Positions 18,779-28,030 of a DNA stretch of 64,000 bases are shown in pieces. A model generated the notes under the pieces. The model saw only the letters and a program-made list of their open reading frames with translations. It was not told the DNA's origin and did not search any database. A program made the position numbers and the translations under genes. This DNA is from G963662675 sp963676845 (GTDB lineage Bacteria > Bacteroidota > Bacteroidia > Bacteroidales > Prolixibacteraceae), in contig CAXXKK010000028.1 in the NCBI GenBank assembly GCA_963676845.2, positions 1 through 64,000 of the forward strand, in the 5' to 3' direction. Within the stretch, counting starts at the first letter, position 1. Every line of letters starts with the position of its first letter.

Positions 18779-19534
18779 ATGCAGTCTGAAGGAGATCATA
18801 TATTCCTAAAGGGCAAAACAATCATCAGTACTTATCCGAAGAAAATACCCGACGTACTGGCTGATTCATTGGAATCACTTGGCGCAAAGGTTTTAAGCCT
18901 GCCAATGATTCAAATCTCCCCTATTCCTTTTAGTCTTGAAAAGAATATAGAACAGTATAACTGGATTGTTTTTACAAGCAAAAATGCTATCCCTCCTTTC
19001 TTTAAAAAGATTCAGCTTTCAAATCAGAATAAGATCGCTGTAATTGGAAAAGGAACAGCAGATGAGCTTTCAAAACATGAATATCAGGCCAGCTTTATTG
19101 GAAGTGGCAAATCAGGTGAAGACTTTGCAGAAGAGTTAGTTCAGCTTGTTCCTGAAGGAGAATCAATTCTTCTCGTTTTGGGACAGCTTGCACCAAATAC
19201 CATTCAGCAAAAATTATCCTCTAAAAATAGCGTTGATCGTATCGATGTATATAATACTGAAATGCCTGATTCCATTCAATCAGAACATCTTCAGCGAATT
19301 GAAAAAGATGATTACGATTTGATTATCGTGAGCAGTCCTTCAGCAATTATTAACTTGAGCTCTGCTTTAAAGAACGGAGTTAAAGAACTGCGTTTAATAA
19401 GCATTGGAAAAACAACTTCTGCAGCAATCCGGAAATTGGGAATTGAACCCCTTGCTGAAGCCAAGGAATCAAGTTACCAGGGATTGGCAGATATAACAAT
19501 TGAATATTTAAAGAACCAAAATACAAGACGATGA
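18779..19534 (+). CDS. hemD: Uroporphyrinogen-III synthase
   Basis: Cyclises hydroxymethylbilane with inversion of ring D. The sequence is poorly conserved, as usual for this enzyme. The 251-residue length, the two-lobed alpha/beta pattern, short motifs (NWIVFTSKNAI; DLIIVSSPSAI; ISIGKTTSAAIRKLG) and its position directly after hemC make the call safe. It begins at the base after the hemC stop and overlaps hemB by 4 bp (ATGA). Confidence 0.93.
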   Translation: MQSEGDHIFLKGKTIISTYPKKIPDVLADSLESLGAKVLSLPMIQISPIPFSLEKNIEQYNWIVFTSKNAIPPFFKKIQLSNQNKIAVIGKGTADELSKHEYQASFIGSGKSGEDFAEELVQLVPEGESILLVLGQLAPNTIQQKLSSKNSVDRIDVYNTEMPDSIQSEHLQRIEKDDYDLIIVSSPSAIINLSSALKNGVKELRLISIGKTTSAAIRKLGIEPLAEAKESSYQGLADITIEYLKNQNTRR

Positions 19535-20523
19535 GCTATCCTGTCACAAGACTAAGAAGGCTAAGAAAGTCGGCCACAATACGCAATATGGTGCGGGAAA
19601 CAGAAGTAAACAGGGATGATTTGATTATGCCCTACTTTGTTTGCCCCGGAGAAAAGGTCAAAAAACCAATCTCTTCCATGCCCGGAAATTATAATTTTTC
19701 AATTGACCTTTTGGTTGAAGAAGTGAAAGATTTGTTTACTCAAACAGGAATAGACAAAATATTACTGTTTGGAATTCCTGAGGAAAAGGACGAACATGGG
19801 CATGTCGCATGTTCTCATGATGCCATTGTGCCACGGGCTATTCGCGCGCTAAAAGAAGCAATCTCTGAAGTACTAATTGTTGCTGACGTTTGCAATTGTG
19901 AGTATACAACTCATGGGCATTGCGGTACAATCATAGACGGTGATGTTGATAATGACAGCACCTTACATACTTTGTCTGCCCAATCGATAACACTAGCTAA
20001 AGCTGGTGCAGATATTATTGCCCCCAGTGATATGATGGATGGCCGTGTGGGTGCAATCCGAAAAGCACTCGATGATAATGGATTCCAAAATACGCCTATA
20101 ATGGCTTATTCTGCTAAATATGCTTCCGGCTTTTACGGGCCATTCCGTGAGGCTGCAGACAGTGCTCCTCAATTTGGAGACCGCAATACCTACCAGATGG
20201 ATCCGGCAAATTCAGATGAAGCCCTTCGTGAGGTAGAACAAGACATTATTGAAGGAGCAGACATGGTTATGGTGAAGCCTGCGTTGAGTTATATGGATGT
20301 GATAAGCAGAATCAAATCAACCTTCAACCTACCCTTAGTTGCTTACAATGTAAGTGGAGAATTTTCCATGGTGAAAGCTGCCGGAGAAAAAGGATGGATT
20401 GATGAAGAACGATTAATCAAAGAGATTTTAACTTCGCTAAAACGTGCAGGCGCTGATATCATTATCAGCTATCATTCCAAAGAATTTGTATTAAACGAAT
20501 TGAAAAAAGGAAACCGAGTATAA
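19531..20523 (+). CDS. hemB: Delta-aminolevulinic acid dehydratase (porphobilinogen synthase)
   Basis: Joins two 5-aminolevulinate molecules to porphobilinogen. 330 residues. The metal-site region VADVCNCEYTTHGHCG has the Cys residues of zinc-dependent enzymes. The Schiff-base lysines are in YSAKYASGFYGPFR and MVKPALSYMDV. The start overlaps the hemD stop (ATGA). The zinc-type cysteines tie haem synthesis in this organism to zinc supply. Confidence 0.97.
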   Translation: MSYPVTRLRRLRKSATIRNMVRETEVNRDDLIMPYFVCPGEKVKKPISSMPGNYNFSIDLLVEEVKDLFTQTGIDKILLFGIPEEKDEHGHVACSHDAIVPRAIRALKEAISEVLIVADVCNCEYTTHGHCGTIIDGDVDNDSTLHTLSAQSITLAKAGADIIAPSDMMDGRVGAIRKALDDNGFQNTPIMAYSAKYASGFYGPFREAADSAPQFGDRNTYQMDPANSDEALREVEQDIIEGADMVMVKPALSYMDVISRIKSTFNLPLVAYNVSGEFSMVKAAGEKGWIDEERLIKEILTSLKRAGADIIISYHSKEFVLNELKKGNRV

Positions 20524-20545
20524 ACCAACAGAAAAATAGTTAACA

Positions 20546-21835
20546 ATGACATACAACAATAGCATAAAAGCCTTCGAAAAAGCACAACAACTAATACCTG
20601 GTGGGGTAAATTCTCCGGTTCGTGCCTTTAAAAGTGTAGATGCAGATCCTGTTTTTATTCAAAAAGCAAAGGGATCAAAAATCTGGGATATTGACGGAAA
20701 TGAATACATCGATTTTGTTTCATCCTGGGGACCACTTATTTTAGGTCATGCCCGTGACGAAATTGTAAGTGCAATTAAAGATGCAGCTGAGCTGGGAACA
20801 AGCTACGGTGCCCCTACCCTGATTGAAAATGAAATGGCCGAGCTAATCACCTCAATGGTTCCATCGGTTGATAAAGTCCGTATGGTTAATTCAGGTACAG
20901 AAGCCACGATGAGTGCTCTTCGTTTAGCGAGAGGCTATACTGGCCGTGACTTGGTTGTGAAATTTGCAGGCTGCTTTCATGGTCATGCAGACAGCTTCCT
21001 GATTAAAGCCGGCTCTGGGGCTATTACGCTTGGATTGCCAGACAGTCCGGGAGTTACAAAGGCAACTGCGAAAGATACCTTGATTGCCGAATACAACGAT
21101 TTAGAATCGGTTGAAAAACTATTCAAGGAACATGGAGAAGATATTGCTGCTGTAATTCTTGAGCCTATTCCCGGAAACATGGGTGTTGTTTTACCGGAAG
21201 AAGGATTTCTTCAGGGAGTAAGAGACATCACCACTAAATATGGTTCGTTATTGATTTTTGATGAAGTGATCAGCGGATTTCGTGTTTCTACAGGTGGTGC
21301 CCAAAAGATATTTAATGTAAGTCCGGATATTACCACATTGGGTAAAATTATTGGTGGCGGACTTCCTGTTGGTGCTTATGGAGGCCGAGAGGAAATCATG
21401 AACAAACTGGCGCCTGAAGGCCCTATTTATCAGGCCGGAACTTTGTCTGGTAATCCTTTGGCGATGGCTGCAGGGACAGCAATGCTAAAAACATTAAACG
21501 AAAATCCTTCAATTTATACTGAGCTTGAACGCAAAGCTGCCAAACTGGAAGCTGGATTAAGGAATAATCTTTTAGAAACCGGAGTTCCCGGGGTTATCAA
21601 TCGAATCGGTTCTATGATGACTTTGTTCTTCACTGAAGTTGAAAAAGTAAATTCATTTCAAGAGTCAATGCAGTCTGACACATCAAAATACGCAGCCTAT
21701 TTTAAAAAATCGTTGGATAGCGGTATTTATATTGCTCCATCGCAGTTTGAGTGTCTGTTTGTTTCTGATGCACATTCTGATGCCGATATTGATCAGATTA
21801 TTGAAGCAAATCGAAAAGCTCTAAAAAGTTTATAA
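20546..21835 (+). CDS. hemL: Glutamate-1-semialdehyde 2,1-aminomutase
   Basis: A PLP enzyme turning glutamate-1-semialdehyde into 5-aminolevulinate. 429 residues, class-III aminotransferase fold. NSGTEATMSALRLARGYTGR, the FDEVISGFR segment and the PLP lysine in TTLGKIIGGGLPVGAYGG are visible. With hemA it supplies 5-aminolevulinate by the C5 route. It is 22 bp after hemB. Confidence 0.97.
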   Translation: MTYNNSIKAFEKAQQLIPGGVNSPVRAFKSVDADPVFIQKAKGSKIWDIDGNEYIDFVSSWGPLILGHARDEIVSAIKDAAELGTSYGAPTLIENEMAELITSMVPSVDKVRMVNSGTEATMSALRLARGYTGRDLVVKFAGCFHGHADSFLIKAGSGAITLGLPDSPGVTKATAKDTLIAEYNDLESVEKLFKEHGEDIAAVILEPIPGNMGVVLPEEGFLQGVRDITTKYGSLLIFDEVISGFRVSTGGAQKIFNVSPDITTLGKIIGGGLPVGAYGGREEIMNKLAPEGPIYQAGTLSGNPLAMAAGTAMLKTLNENPSIYTELERKAAKLEAGLRNNLLETGVPGVINRIGSMMTLFFTEVEKVNSFQESMQSDTSKYAAYFKKSLDSGIYIAPSQFECLFVSDAHSDADIDQIIEANRKALKSL

Positions 21836-21856
21836 AACGGATTAATCAATTTTAAA

Positions 21857-22888
21857 ATGAAGGATTCTATCTTCCTAAAAACGTTAAGAGGAGAAAAGAC
21901 TGAGCGACCTCCTGTTTGGTTTATGCGTCAGGCTGGCCGTGTATTGCCCAATTACAACAAGTTGAAGGAAAAGTACACTTTTCATGAGTTGATGGAAGAT
22001 CCACAACTGGCAGCGAAAGTAACGCTTATGCCCATTCAGGATTTAGGTGTTGATGCAGCCATCCTTTTCTCTGATATTCTGGTGATTCCGAATGCCATGG
22101 GTATGGAACTGGAATTTACCGATCATGGGCCGGTTTTTAATAAACCGCTGAAAGGACTTTCCAATCCGGTTGAGCATTTAAAACCCGCACCTGAGAAACT
22201 AGAATATATATACAGGAATATTGATGAAATCATCAAGCAACGTCCTGATAATATTCCTCTTATCGGATTTTGTGGTGCTCCATTAACCACACTTTGCTAT
22301 ATGATTCAGGGAATTAGCAAGAACCCTAATTTTCCTGATGCGGTTAAGTTTTTATTTCAACACAAACAAGAAGCACTACAATTAATTGATGCCGTAGCTG
22401 ATCTTTCAGTGCACTATACGCAGATGCAAATTGAGCATGGAGTTGATGCGTTTCAATTGTTTGAAACCCATGCCAATCTGATTCCATCTGAAATGTATAT
22501 GGAAATGTTTATGCCGGCCATTCAAAAAATCAGTAAGGCTGTTAGAGAAACCGGAACTCCGTTCATCTTTTTCCCAAAAGGATTAGGGACAGGTTTGGGC
22601 TATATAACGCCGGAAATGGCTGACTTTGTAAGTATTGACTGGCAAATGCCTATCGAGCATGCCAGGGAGCTTGTTCATCCCGAAATTGGGCTTCAAGGCA
22701 ATTTGGATCCTCGAAAGCTTTATGCTTCACAGGATGAAATTGCTGCTGAATTGGAAAAATTCAAGCCCTTTTTCAAAAAGAATGAAAAATGGATTTTCAA
22801 CCTAGGACATGGTTTTTTGCCGGATATCCCTTATGAAAATGCCAAATTTGTGGCAGACTGGATAAAAAATACCGACTGGGATTCATGA
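21857..22888 (+). CDS. hemE: Uroporphyrinogen decarboxylase
   Basis: Decarboxylates the four acetate side chains of uroporphyrinogen III to give coproporphyrinogen III. 343 residues. The N-terminal signature RPPVWFMRQAGRVLPNY and the later segment GFCGAPLTTLCYM are diagnostic. It is the last recognisable haem gene here; coproporphyrinogen oxidase, protoporphyrinogen oxidase and ferrochelatase are not in the window. It lies 21 bp after hemL. Confidence 0.97.
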   Translation: MKDSIFLKTLRGEKTERPPVWFMRQAGRVLPNYNKLKEKYTFHELMEDPQLAAKVTLMPIQDLGVDAAILFSDILVIPNAMGMELEFTDHGPVFNKPLKGLSNPVEHLKPAPEKLEYIYRNIDEIIKQRPDNIPLIGFCGAPLTTLCYMIQGISKNPNFPDAVKFLFQHKQEALQLIDAVADLSVHYTQMQIEHGVDAFQLFETHANLIPSEMYMEMFMPAIQKISKAVRETGTPFIFFPKGLGTGLGYITPEMADFVSIDWQMPIEHARELVHPEIGLQGNLDPRKLYASQDEIAAELEKFKPFFKKNEKWIFNLGHGFLPDIPYENAKFVADWIKNTDWDS

Positions 22889-22936
22889 AATTCCTGAAAA
22901 TATTATCTTCGCACCCGAATAAAAAGTGAAACAAGT

Positions 22937-23353
22937 ATGTTGAAAGATATTTTAGCAATTTCCGGTCAACCCGGATTATTCAAATTAATTGCAGAAGCAA
23001 AGAACAGTATTATTGTAGAGTCTCTTTTAAATGGTAAAAGAATGCCCGTTTACTCTCATTCTAAAGTGAGTACTCTTGAAGATATTGCCATTTTTACAGA
23101 AACTGCCGAAGCTCCTTTAAAAGAAGTTTTCCAGAAAATTTACGATAATGAATCGGGATCTGAAGTGAGCAAAGAAGCACTTAAAGATTTAAAAGGTTAC
23201 TTTGCTACAGTATTACCGGAATACGATCGTGATCGTGTGTATACTTCTGATATGAAGAAAGTTGTGCAATGGTACAATCTACTTCTTCAAAAAGAAATGC
23301 TAAATTTTGAAGAAGAAGAAGAAAGTGAAGCTGAAGAAAAAACAGAAGAGTAG
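22937..23353 (+). CDS. DUF5606 domain protein
   Basis: A 138-residue soluble protein matching the conserved Bacteroidetes family DUF5606. The N-terminal ~70 residues (DILAISGQPGLFKLIAEAKN) form a compact domain. The C-terminus is a Glu-rich tail. Function is unknown. It lies 48 bp after hemE on the same strand, so it may be read through from the haem operon, and it ends just before a terminator. Confidence 0.82.
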   Translation: MLKDILAISGQPGLFKLIAEAKNSIIVESLLNGKRMPVYSHSKVSTLEDIAIFTETAEAPLKEVFQKIYDNESGSEVSKEALKDLKGYFATVLPEYDRDRVYTSDMKKVVQWYNLLLQKEMLNFEEEEESEAEEKTEE

Positions 23354-23373
23354 TATAAATTATACTATAGAAT

Positions 23374-23406
23374 AAATGCCGTTACTTTCGAGTTTCGGCA
23401 TTTTTT
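23374..23406 (+). terminator. Terminator of the haem/DUF5606 operon
   Basis: AAATGCCG (23374-23381) pairs with CGGCATTT (23396-23403), followed by TTT. It lies 20 bp after the DUF5606 stop. Confidence 0.85.
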
Positions 23407-23430
23407 GTCTCCCAAAATTAACCAAAACTC

Positions 23431-23464
23431 AAAAAAAAGGTTCGTCTGGATATCCAGACGAACC
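23431..23464 (-). terminator. Terminator of the RRM-protein gene
   Basis: A 26-bp perfect palindrome, GGTTCGTCTGGAT joined to ATCCAGACGAACC (23439-23464), preceded on the plus strand by eight A. On the minus strand that gives a stable hairpin followed by U8, 29 bp after the minus-strand stop. Confidence 0.9.
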
Positions 23465-23492
23465 ATATATTTCCAAATAAGTACTGTTCTTC

Positions 23493-23783
23493 CTAGTAAC
23501 GGTCTCTTCTTTGAAAACGGTCATTGCGACGAGGTCTTTCTTCACGAGGTTTTGCTTCATTAACCTTCATGTTACGACCTTGTACTTCAAAACCATCAAG
23601 TCTTTCAATAGCTTCAGAACCTTCTTGATCATCAGCCATTTCAACGAAACCAAATCCTTTTGCACGACCAGTATCGCGATCTTTGATAATTTTAACAGAA
23701 ACAACTTCGCCAAATTGGCCAAATAAATCTTGAAGTTCTGCTTCTTCCAGGTTGTAGTTTAAATTCCCTACGTAAATGTTCAT
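23493..23783 (-). CDS. Small RRM-family RNA-binding protein
   Basis: A 96-residue single-strand RNA-binding protein. One RRM covers residues 1-75: RNP2 is IYVGNL (3-8), RNP1 is KGFGFVEM (42-49). A basic Arg-rich tail (RPRRNDRFQRRDRY) follows. Such proteins are common in Bacteroidetes and thought to act in RNA metabolism or cold adaptation. The gene is monocistronic, with its own terminator and a strong promoter about 210 bp upstream. The resulting long 5' leader suggests post-transcriptional or autogenous control. Confidence 0.93.
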   Translation of the reverse strand: MNIYVGNLNYNLEEAELQDLFGQFGEVVSVKIIKDRDTGRAKGFGFVEMADDQEGSEAIERLDGFEVQGRNMKVNEAKPREERPRRNDRFQRRDRY

Positions 23784-23993
23784 AATAAAAAAATAAAAAA
23801 TTAAAATAAATAATGCTCACAGGCATTGCCATTGAATTTAGAACCGGGAATCTTTCTTTCAAACGAATGAATCACTGCAACCTAAAAGCTAAGGCAAACC
23901 CCAAAAACAAATAAAAAAAATTAAATAACGACCGTAAATGTGTAGAGCTATTTTAACATTAACATCTACAATTATTTACGTAATAGTTCAATA

Positions 23994-24023
23994 CAAAAAT
24001 AAGTATTGTTTTGATTCCGCAAA
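23994..24023 (-). promoter_or_regulatory. Promoter of the RRM gene, with ~205-nt 5' leader
   Basis: On the minus strand, TTTG (24023-24020) is separated by 18 nt from TATTTTTG (24001-23994), a full Bacteroidetes -33/-7 pair. Transcription should start near 23988, leaving about 205 untranslated nt before the ATG at 23783. That leader contains no ORF that I can support. Confidence 0.65.
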
Positions 24024-24084
24024 TTAATTGAATGTTTTTTTAAGAATAATATTGAAAAAAAGAGCAATAAAACCTCATAAGTAG

Positions 24085-25278
24085 TTATTCAACATACAAA
24101 ACCAGCCCCTTAAGGTACTCTCCTTCGGGATGATAGATGCTTACCGGATGATCTGCAGGTTGAATTAATTGATGTAAAATTCTAACATTTCTTCCAGAAA
24201 TAGCAGCAGCAGAAAAAACAGCTTCTCTAAATTTCTCTTTTGTAACTACTTGTGAACAACTAAAAGTGAAGACAATTCCACCAGATCGTATTTGTTCAAA
24301 AGCCTTTAAATTAAGACGCTTATATGCCTGAAGAGCTTGTCTTAACGCATTTTTATGTTTTGCGAAAGCTGGAGGGTCAAGAATAATCAAATCGTACTTA
24401 TCTTTAATATTCGCCATAAACTCAAAAGCATCAGTAGCAAATGCTTCATGACGTTTATCATCTTGGAAATTGAGTGAAACATTTCGATTTGTCAGTTCAA
24501 TGGCTTTTACAGATGAATCAACAGAGTGAACAATGTTTGCTCCGCCACGCATTGCATAAAAAGAAAAACCACCACTGTAACAAAACATATTAAGAACATC
24601 ACGACCTTGAGCATATTTTTGTACCAGATACCTGTTTTCACGCTGATCAATGAAGAACCCTGTTTTTTGTCCTCCGATCCAATCAACTGCAAAGGAATTT
24701 CCATATTCCTGTACAATAGCTGATCCTTCAGAATCTCCCAACAAATATTCATTTTCCGGCTCAATATCAGCTTTATATGGAAGAGTCTTCTCACTTTTAT
24801 CATAAACAGCCTGCAGCTTATCTCCAAGTATTTCTTTTAGTATTTCTGCTAGTTCATAACGAATTAAGTATAAACCTATAGAATGAGCCTGAAACACAGC
24901 CGTACCATTATAAAAATCAATGACTAAACCGGGAAGTCCATCTCCTTCACCATGTAATAAACGAAAGACTGTTGTTTCTGTACTGTCCAGAAAGCCTAAA
25001 GCACGCCGAATATTTACCGCTTTTTCAAGTTTATCCTTCCAAAAGTTGGAGTCAATTGATTCATCATCAAAAGTCAGAATTCTAACTGCAATCGAACCTA
25101 TTTGAAAATGACCTATTCCCAAAAATTCATTGCTACTGGAAACAACTCTAACAAGATCACCTTCCAGCACCTCTCCTTTAATTTTTTTAATAGCACCCGA
25201 AAAAACCCAGGGGTGAAAACGCTTTAATGACTGTTCTTTTTTAGGTTTAAGAACAACAGTCGCTTGTATGTTTGTCAT
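24085..25278 (-). CDS. rlmI: RlmI-type 23S rRNA (cytosine-C5) methyltransferase
   Basis: An S-adenosylmethionine-dependent methyltransferase, 397 residues. The N-terminal ~75 residues are a PUA RNA-binding domain (RFHPWVFSGAIKKIKG). The catalytic Rossmann domain shows VLNMFCYSGGFSFYAMRGG (SAM site), VDSS, DPPAFAKHK and the catalytic-Cys motif TFSCSQ. The family modifies C1962 of E. coli 23S rRNA. It is last in an operon after the exonuclease gene (2-bp gap) and the DUF5063 gene. Confidence 0.93.
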   Translation of the reverse strand: MTNIQATVVLKPKKEQSLKRFHPWVFSGAIKKIKGEVLEGDLVRVVSSSNEFLGIGHFQIGSIAVRILTFDDESIDSNFWKDKLEKAVNIRRALGFLDSTETTVFRLLHGEGDGLPGLVIDFYNGTAVFQAHSIGLYLIRYELAEILKEILGDKLQAVYDKSEKTLPYKADIEPENEYLLGDSEGSAIVQEYGNSFAVDWIGGQKTGFFIDQRENRYLVQKYAQGRDVLNMFCYSGGFSFYAMRGGANIVHSVDSSVKAIELTNRNVSLNFQDDKRHEAFATDAFEFMANIKDKYDLIILDPPAFAKHKNALRQALQAYKRLNLKAFEQIRSGGIVFTFSCSQVVTKEKFREAVFSAAAISGRNVRILHQLIQPADHPVSIYHPEGEYLKGLVLYVE

Positions 25279-25280
25279 GA

Positions 25281-25853
25281 TTATGCTTCAGCTAAAGAAC
25301 GAAAAACAAGAAATGGAATCCATGCATCAGTTGCTGCATAGCTTTGTTGAGCTTCTGAGAGCTCAACATTTTCCCAGTTTGATAAACGCTGAGATTTAGA
25401 AATACGTACTCCTAATACAATTCCTGCAATTTTTTTCAAACTGAAATCGTGAATGCCGTATTCTTTCACTTCTTCCTGAAGTTCCACAAAACCAGCTGGA
25501 GCAAATTGATTGACACGTTGTAGGGTTTTTATATCATCACGAATTGCAACCCCGATTTTAAAGACATCGGGATCAGCTAAAATATTTTTAATTTCATTTG
25601 GTAAGCCGATCTTATTTATTCTAAAAAGATAAGCTTTGCGGTCAGTAGATAATTGCAACAAGGCTACCTTATTTATTTGACCTCGCTTAAAAGAGGGCTT
25701 GGTTTCTGTGTCAAAACCTATAATCGATTCATTTTTAAGCTCTTCAATTGCCTGTTTATATGATTTTTCGTCATCAATCACTGATATTTTACCATCAAAT
25801 GCTTTTAATGGTAATGTATCAAGTTCTTCTTTTGTAATATTTTCCTGAAACAT
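25281..25853 (-). CDS. 3'-5' exonuclease, DEDDy / RNase D-like
   Basis: A 190-residue single-domain exonuclease. Exo I is GFDTET (D48, E50), Exo II lies around IRDDIKTLQ, and Exo III is YAATDAW, giving the Y and D of a DEDDy active site. It lacks the HRDC domain of full RNase D. It lies between the DUF5063 gene (5-bp gap) and rlmI (2-bp gap), so a role in RNA processing alongside the rRNA methyltransferase is plausible. Confidence 0.92.
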   Translation of the reverse strand: MFQENITKEELDTLPLKAFDGKISVIDDEKSYKQAIEELKNESIIGFDTETKPSFKRGQINKVALLQLSTDRKAYLFRINKIGLPNEIKNILADPDVFKIGVAIRDDIKTLQRVNQFAPAGFVELQEEVKEYGIHDFSLKKIAGIVLGVRISKSQRLSNWENVELSEAQQSYAATDAWIPFLVFRSLAEA

Positions 25854-25858
25854 CTCTG

Positions 25859-26482
25859 CTAATCTATCTTATTTTCAAACATATCATTCAACCAATCTGG
25901 TTTATTTCCAGAAATGGTTTCATCTTCTTCCGACTTAATTTCAAGTTTTTGATCAAAGTCAATATTGCTATAAACCAAAGCATGAATTGCACGAAGGCTA
26001 TTTACCAATTTTTGCCCCCAATAGTTCTTGAAATTTTCAATGCACTCCCATAGAGCTTCCTGCATAATCTCATCATCTCCAATCCGGTAAGAAAGGATAA
26101 AATCCTTCAGATCCTGATAGATATCAGCCAGGTTTTCTGAAATACTTGAAGTCATGGGACCATCACTCAATTGCATTTCTTCCATAAAAACTTCTTGAAA
26201 ATCATCATGTTCCCCCATTAGATTCATAATTCTTTGTAATAAAAAATTATAATCAACCTCAGAAACAAACTTCTCAAGCATCAATTCTTCGGTACTACCA
26301 AATTCAGGTAAAACACTAGCTTTCAAGTATAAAAGAGGTAAAATCTTTTGAGATTTACTTAAAAATGTTCTGGCATCCTCACTCCCTGCGTTCTCAATAA
26401 ATGAGCAGAACTCATTCGCTACAGTTACAAACTCAATGGTATTTTTTGAGTATACAATTGGATTCAAATTTTCTTCAGTCAT
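25859..26482 (-). CDS. DUF5063 domain protein
   Basis: A 207-residue acidic, all-helical cytoplasmic protein matching the Bacteroidetes family DUF5063. There are no catalytic motifs and the function is unknown. It is the first gene of a tight three-gene operon with the RNase D-like exonuclease and rlmI. An exact -7 promoter element lies 19 bp upstream of its start. The operon context suggests RNA or ribosome-related work, by association only. Confidence 0.8.
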   Translation of the reverse strand: MTEENLNPIVYSKNTIEFVTVANEFCSFIENAGSEDARTFLSKSQKILPLLYLKASVLPEFGSTEELMLEKFVSEVDYNFLLQRIMNLMGEHDDFQEVFMEEMQLSDGPMTSSISENLADIYQDLKDFILSYRIGDDEIMQEALWECIENFKNYWGQKLVNSLRAIHALVYSNIDFDQKLEIKSEEDETISGNKPDWLNDMFENKID

Positions 26483-26500
26483 ACGGAAAAATTAACAGCA

Positions 26501-26508
26501 CAAAAGTA
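26501..26508 (-). promoter_or_regulatory. Promoter -7 element of the DUF5063-exonuclease-rlmI operon
   Basis: Minus-strand TACTTTTG, identical to the tmRNA -7 element, 19 bp upstream of the ATG at 26482. The 5' leader would be about a dozen nt. Confidence 0.55.
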
Positions 26509-26584
26509 ATAAGTTTTTTTTAGGATGAATAATCACTCCGCCTACAGTCCTCCAAACTTTAAGTTATTCCCTAATTCGATGGAA

Positions 26585-26617
26585 TAAAAAAAGTGGGTTC
26601 AAAAAGAACCCACTTTT
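26585..26617 (-). terminator. Terminator of the OmpA-family gene
   Basis: AAAAGTGGGTTC, AAAAA, GAACCCACTTTT (26589-26617): a 12-bp perfect stem. Further A residues on the left give a U-tract on the minus strand. It is 27 bp after the ompA-like stop. Confidence 0.92.
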
Positions 26618-26644
26618 CTAATAATATAGTAAAAAACTTTCTTC

Positions 26645-27940
26645 TTATTCAGAATCTATTTCAACTCTTCTGTTCAATGAACGACCTTCACTTGTATTGT
26701 TTGGAGCAGCTGGCTGAGATTCACCCAGAGGAATTACTTTTATAATTCTTTGAGGAGCAATACCATTGTCAATTAGGTAAGCTCTAGCTTCATTTGCTCT
26801 TCTTTCTGAAAGTCCCATATTATAAGCTTCAGTACCTGTTGCATCAGCGTGTCCGGTTAGGTCAATGGCAACTTTTGGATTTTCTTTCAAATACTTGATA
26901 ATTGCATCAAGTTCAGAAGTTGCAGCAGATTTCAAACTACTCTTATCAAAATCGAAGTAAATTGATTTCAATTCCATTTCAACTACAGGACAACCATTAT
27001 TCTCAGCAGGACCAGCTTCAGTTGGACAATCATCTTCTTCATCAACGATGCCATCTCCATCAGTATCGAAAGGACAACCTTTATCATCAACTTTGTAACC
27101 ACGAGGAGTATCTGGACATTGATCATCTTTATCAGCTACACCGTCACCGTCAGAGTCAGGACAACCGTTTAATGCTGCTAAACCTGCTACATCTGGACAT
27201 TCATCATCTTTGTCAGCGACACCGTCACCATCAGAATCAGGACAACCGTTTAATGCAGCTACACCTGCTTCATCCGGACAATCATCAAGGTAATCAGCAA
27301 CGCCGTCACCATCACTATCGATAGGACAACCATCTTCATCTACAGCAACACCAAATGGTGTATTAGGGCATAAATCTTTTCTGTCAGCAACACCATCACC
27401 ATCAGAATCTTTCTTTTTACAGTTAAAACTGAATTCAAGTCCTGCAGTTAGTTTTAAGAAACTTTCTGTTTTAACTCCAACTTCATCAGCTTTATCTGAT
27501 CCGATTCCATCAATATATCCACCTTCAACAAAAAGAGCAACTGCATCACTAAGTCCAACTTTTGTTCCAATACCTGCATCAAAAGTTAGATTATCAGTCG
27601 TGTTATCAAAGATATAACCAGGTCCTGCATATAGATACGGACGGAATTTACTGGTTTCGCTCAAAATTTTTCCGTTACTTAATTTATATTTTAAATTTAG
27701 GTAAGTACCAGTAATGTCAACTTCTGAATTATATAATCCTAAATTTTGATTCAAACTTAAATCGAAAGAAGGACTTAAATACCTGCCGATATAAATCTCA
27801 GGCATGAAACCATTACGGTCATATGTATTCCCATGATATATTCCGGCACCGACACCTATACCCCATTTGTTTTCAGCTGTTTGAGCTTGTACTGAAAATA
27901 CAGAAAAAAGCACCAAAGAGAGAAGTAGAATTTTTTTCAT
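26645..27940 (-). CDS. OmpA-family outer-membrane protein with thrombospondin type-3 repeats
   Basis: A 431-residue outer-membrane/peptidoglycan anchor. Signal peptide 1-19 (ending VQAQ), an outer-membrane beta-barrel-like domain to about 175, a linker of calcium-binding thrombospondin type-3 repeats (DSDGDGVADKDDECP and variants) at about 177-320, then an OmpA C-terminal peptidoglycan-binding domain (YFDFDKSSLKS; GHADATGTEAYN; LSERRANEAR). The Cys-Pro-containing repeats probably stiffen the periplasmic spacer with Ca2+. Monocistronic, with its own promoter and terminator; likely an abundant structural protein. Confidence 0.95.
   Translation of the reverse strand: MKKILLLSLVLFSVFSVQAQTAENKWGIGVGAGIYHGNTYDRNGFMPEIYIGRYLSPSFDLSLNQNLGLYNSEVDITGTYLNLKYKLSNGKILSETSKFRPYLYAGPGYIFDNTTDNLTFDAGIGTKVGLSDAVALFVEGGYIDGIGSDKADEVGVKTESFLKLTAGLEFSFNCKKKDSDGDGVADRKDLCPNTPFGVAVDEDGCPIDSDGDGVADYLDDCPDEAGVAALNGCPDSDGDGVADKDDECPDVAGLAALNGCPDSDGDGVADKDDQCPDTPRGYKVDDKGCPFDTDGDGIVDEEDDCPTEAGPAENNGCPVVEMELKSIYFDFDKSSLKSAATSELDAIIKYLKENPKVAIDLTGHADATGTEAYNMGLSERRANEARAYLIDNGIAPQRIIKVIPLGESQPAAPNNTSEGRSLNRRVEIDSE
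27121..27300. repeat. 81-bp tandem repeat inside the OmpA-like gene
   Basis: Two near-identical units with period 81 bp (27 codons): GACAACCGTTTAATGC recurs at 27160 and 27241. They encode adjacent thrombospondin type-3 repeats, and the low divergence at DNA level points to recent duplication or homogenisation. Copy number may vary between strains. Confidence 0.75.
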
Positions 27941-28030
27941 AATATACTTATTATTAATATGTTAATAGTTCTCATACAAGTCAGCATTAATATACTAAAT
28001 TTATTGAATTCAGTCATCATGCTGCTTAAA

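Noticed and set aside
26902..27324. 140-codon plus-strand ORF, His/Gln/Leu-rich
   Set aside because: It is antisense to the thrombospondin repeats of the OmpA-like gene; its low-complexity composition is a by-product of the repeated Asp/Gly codons.
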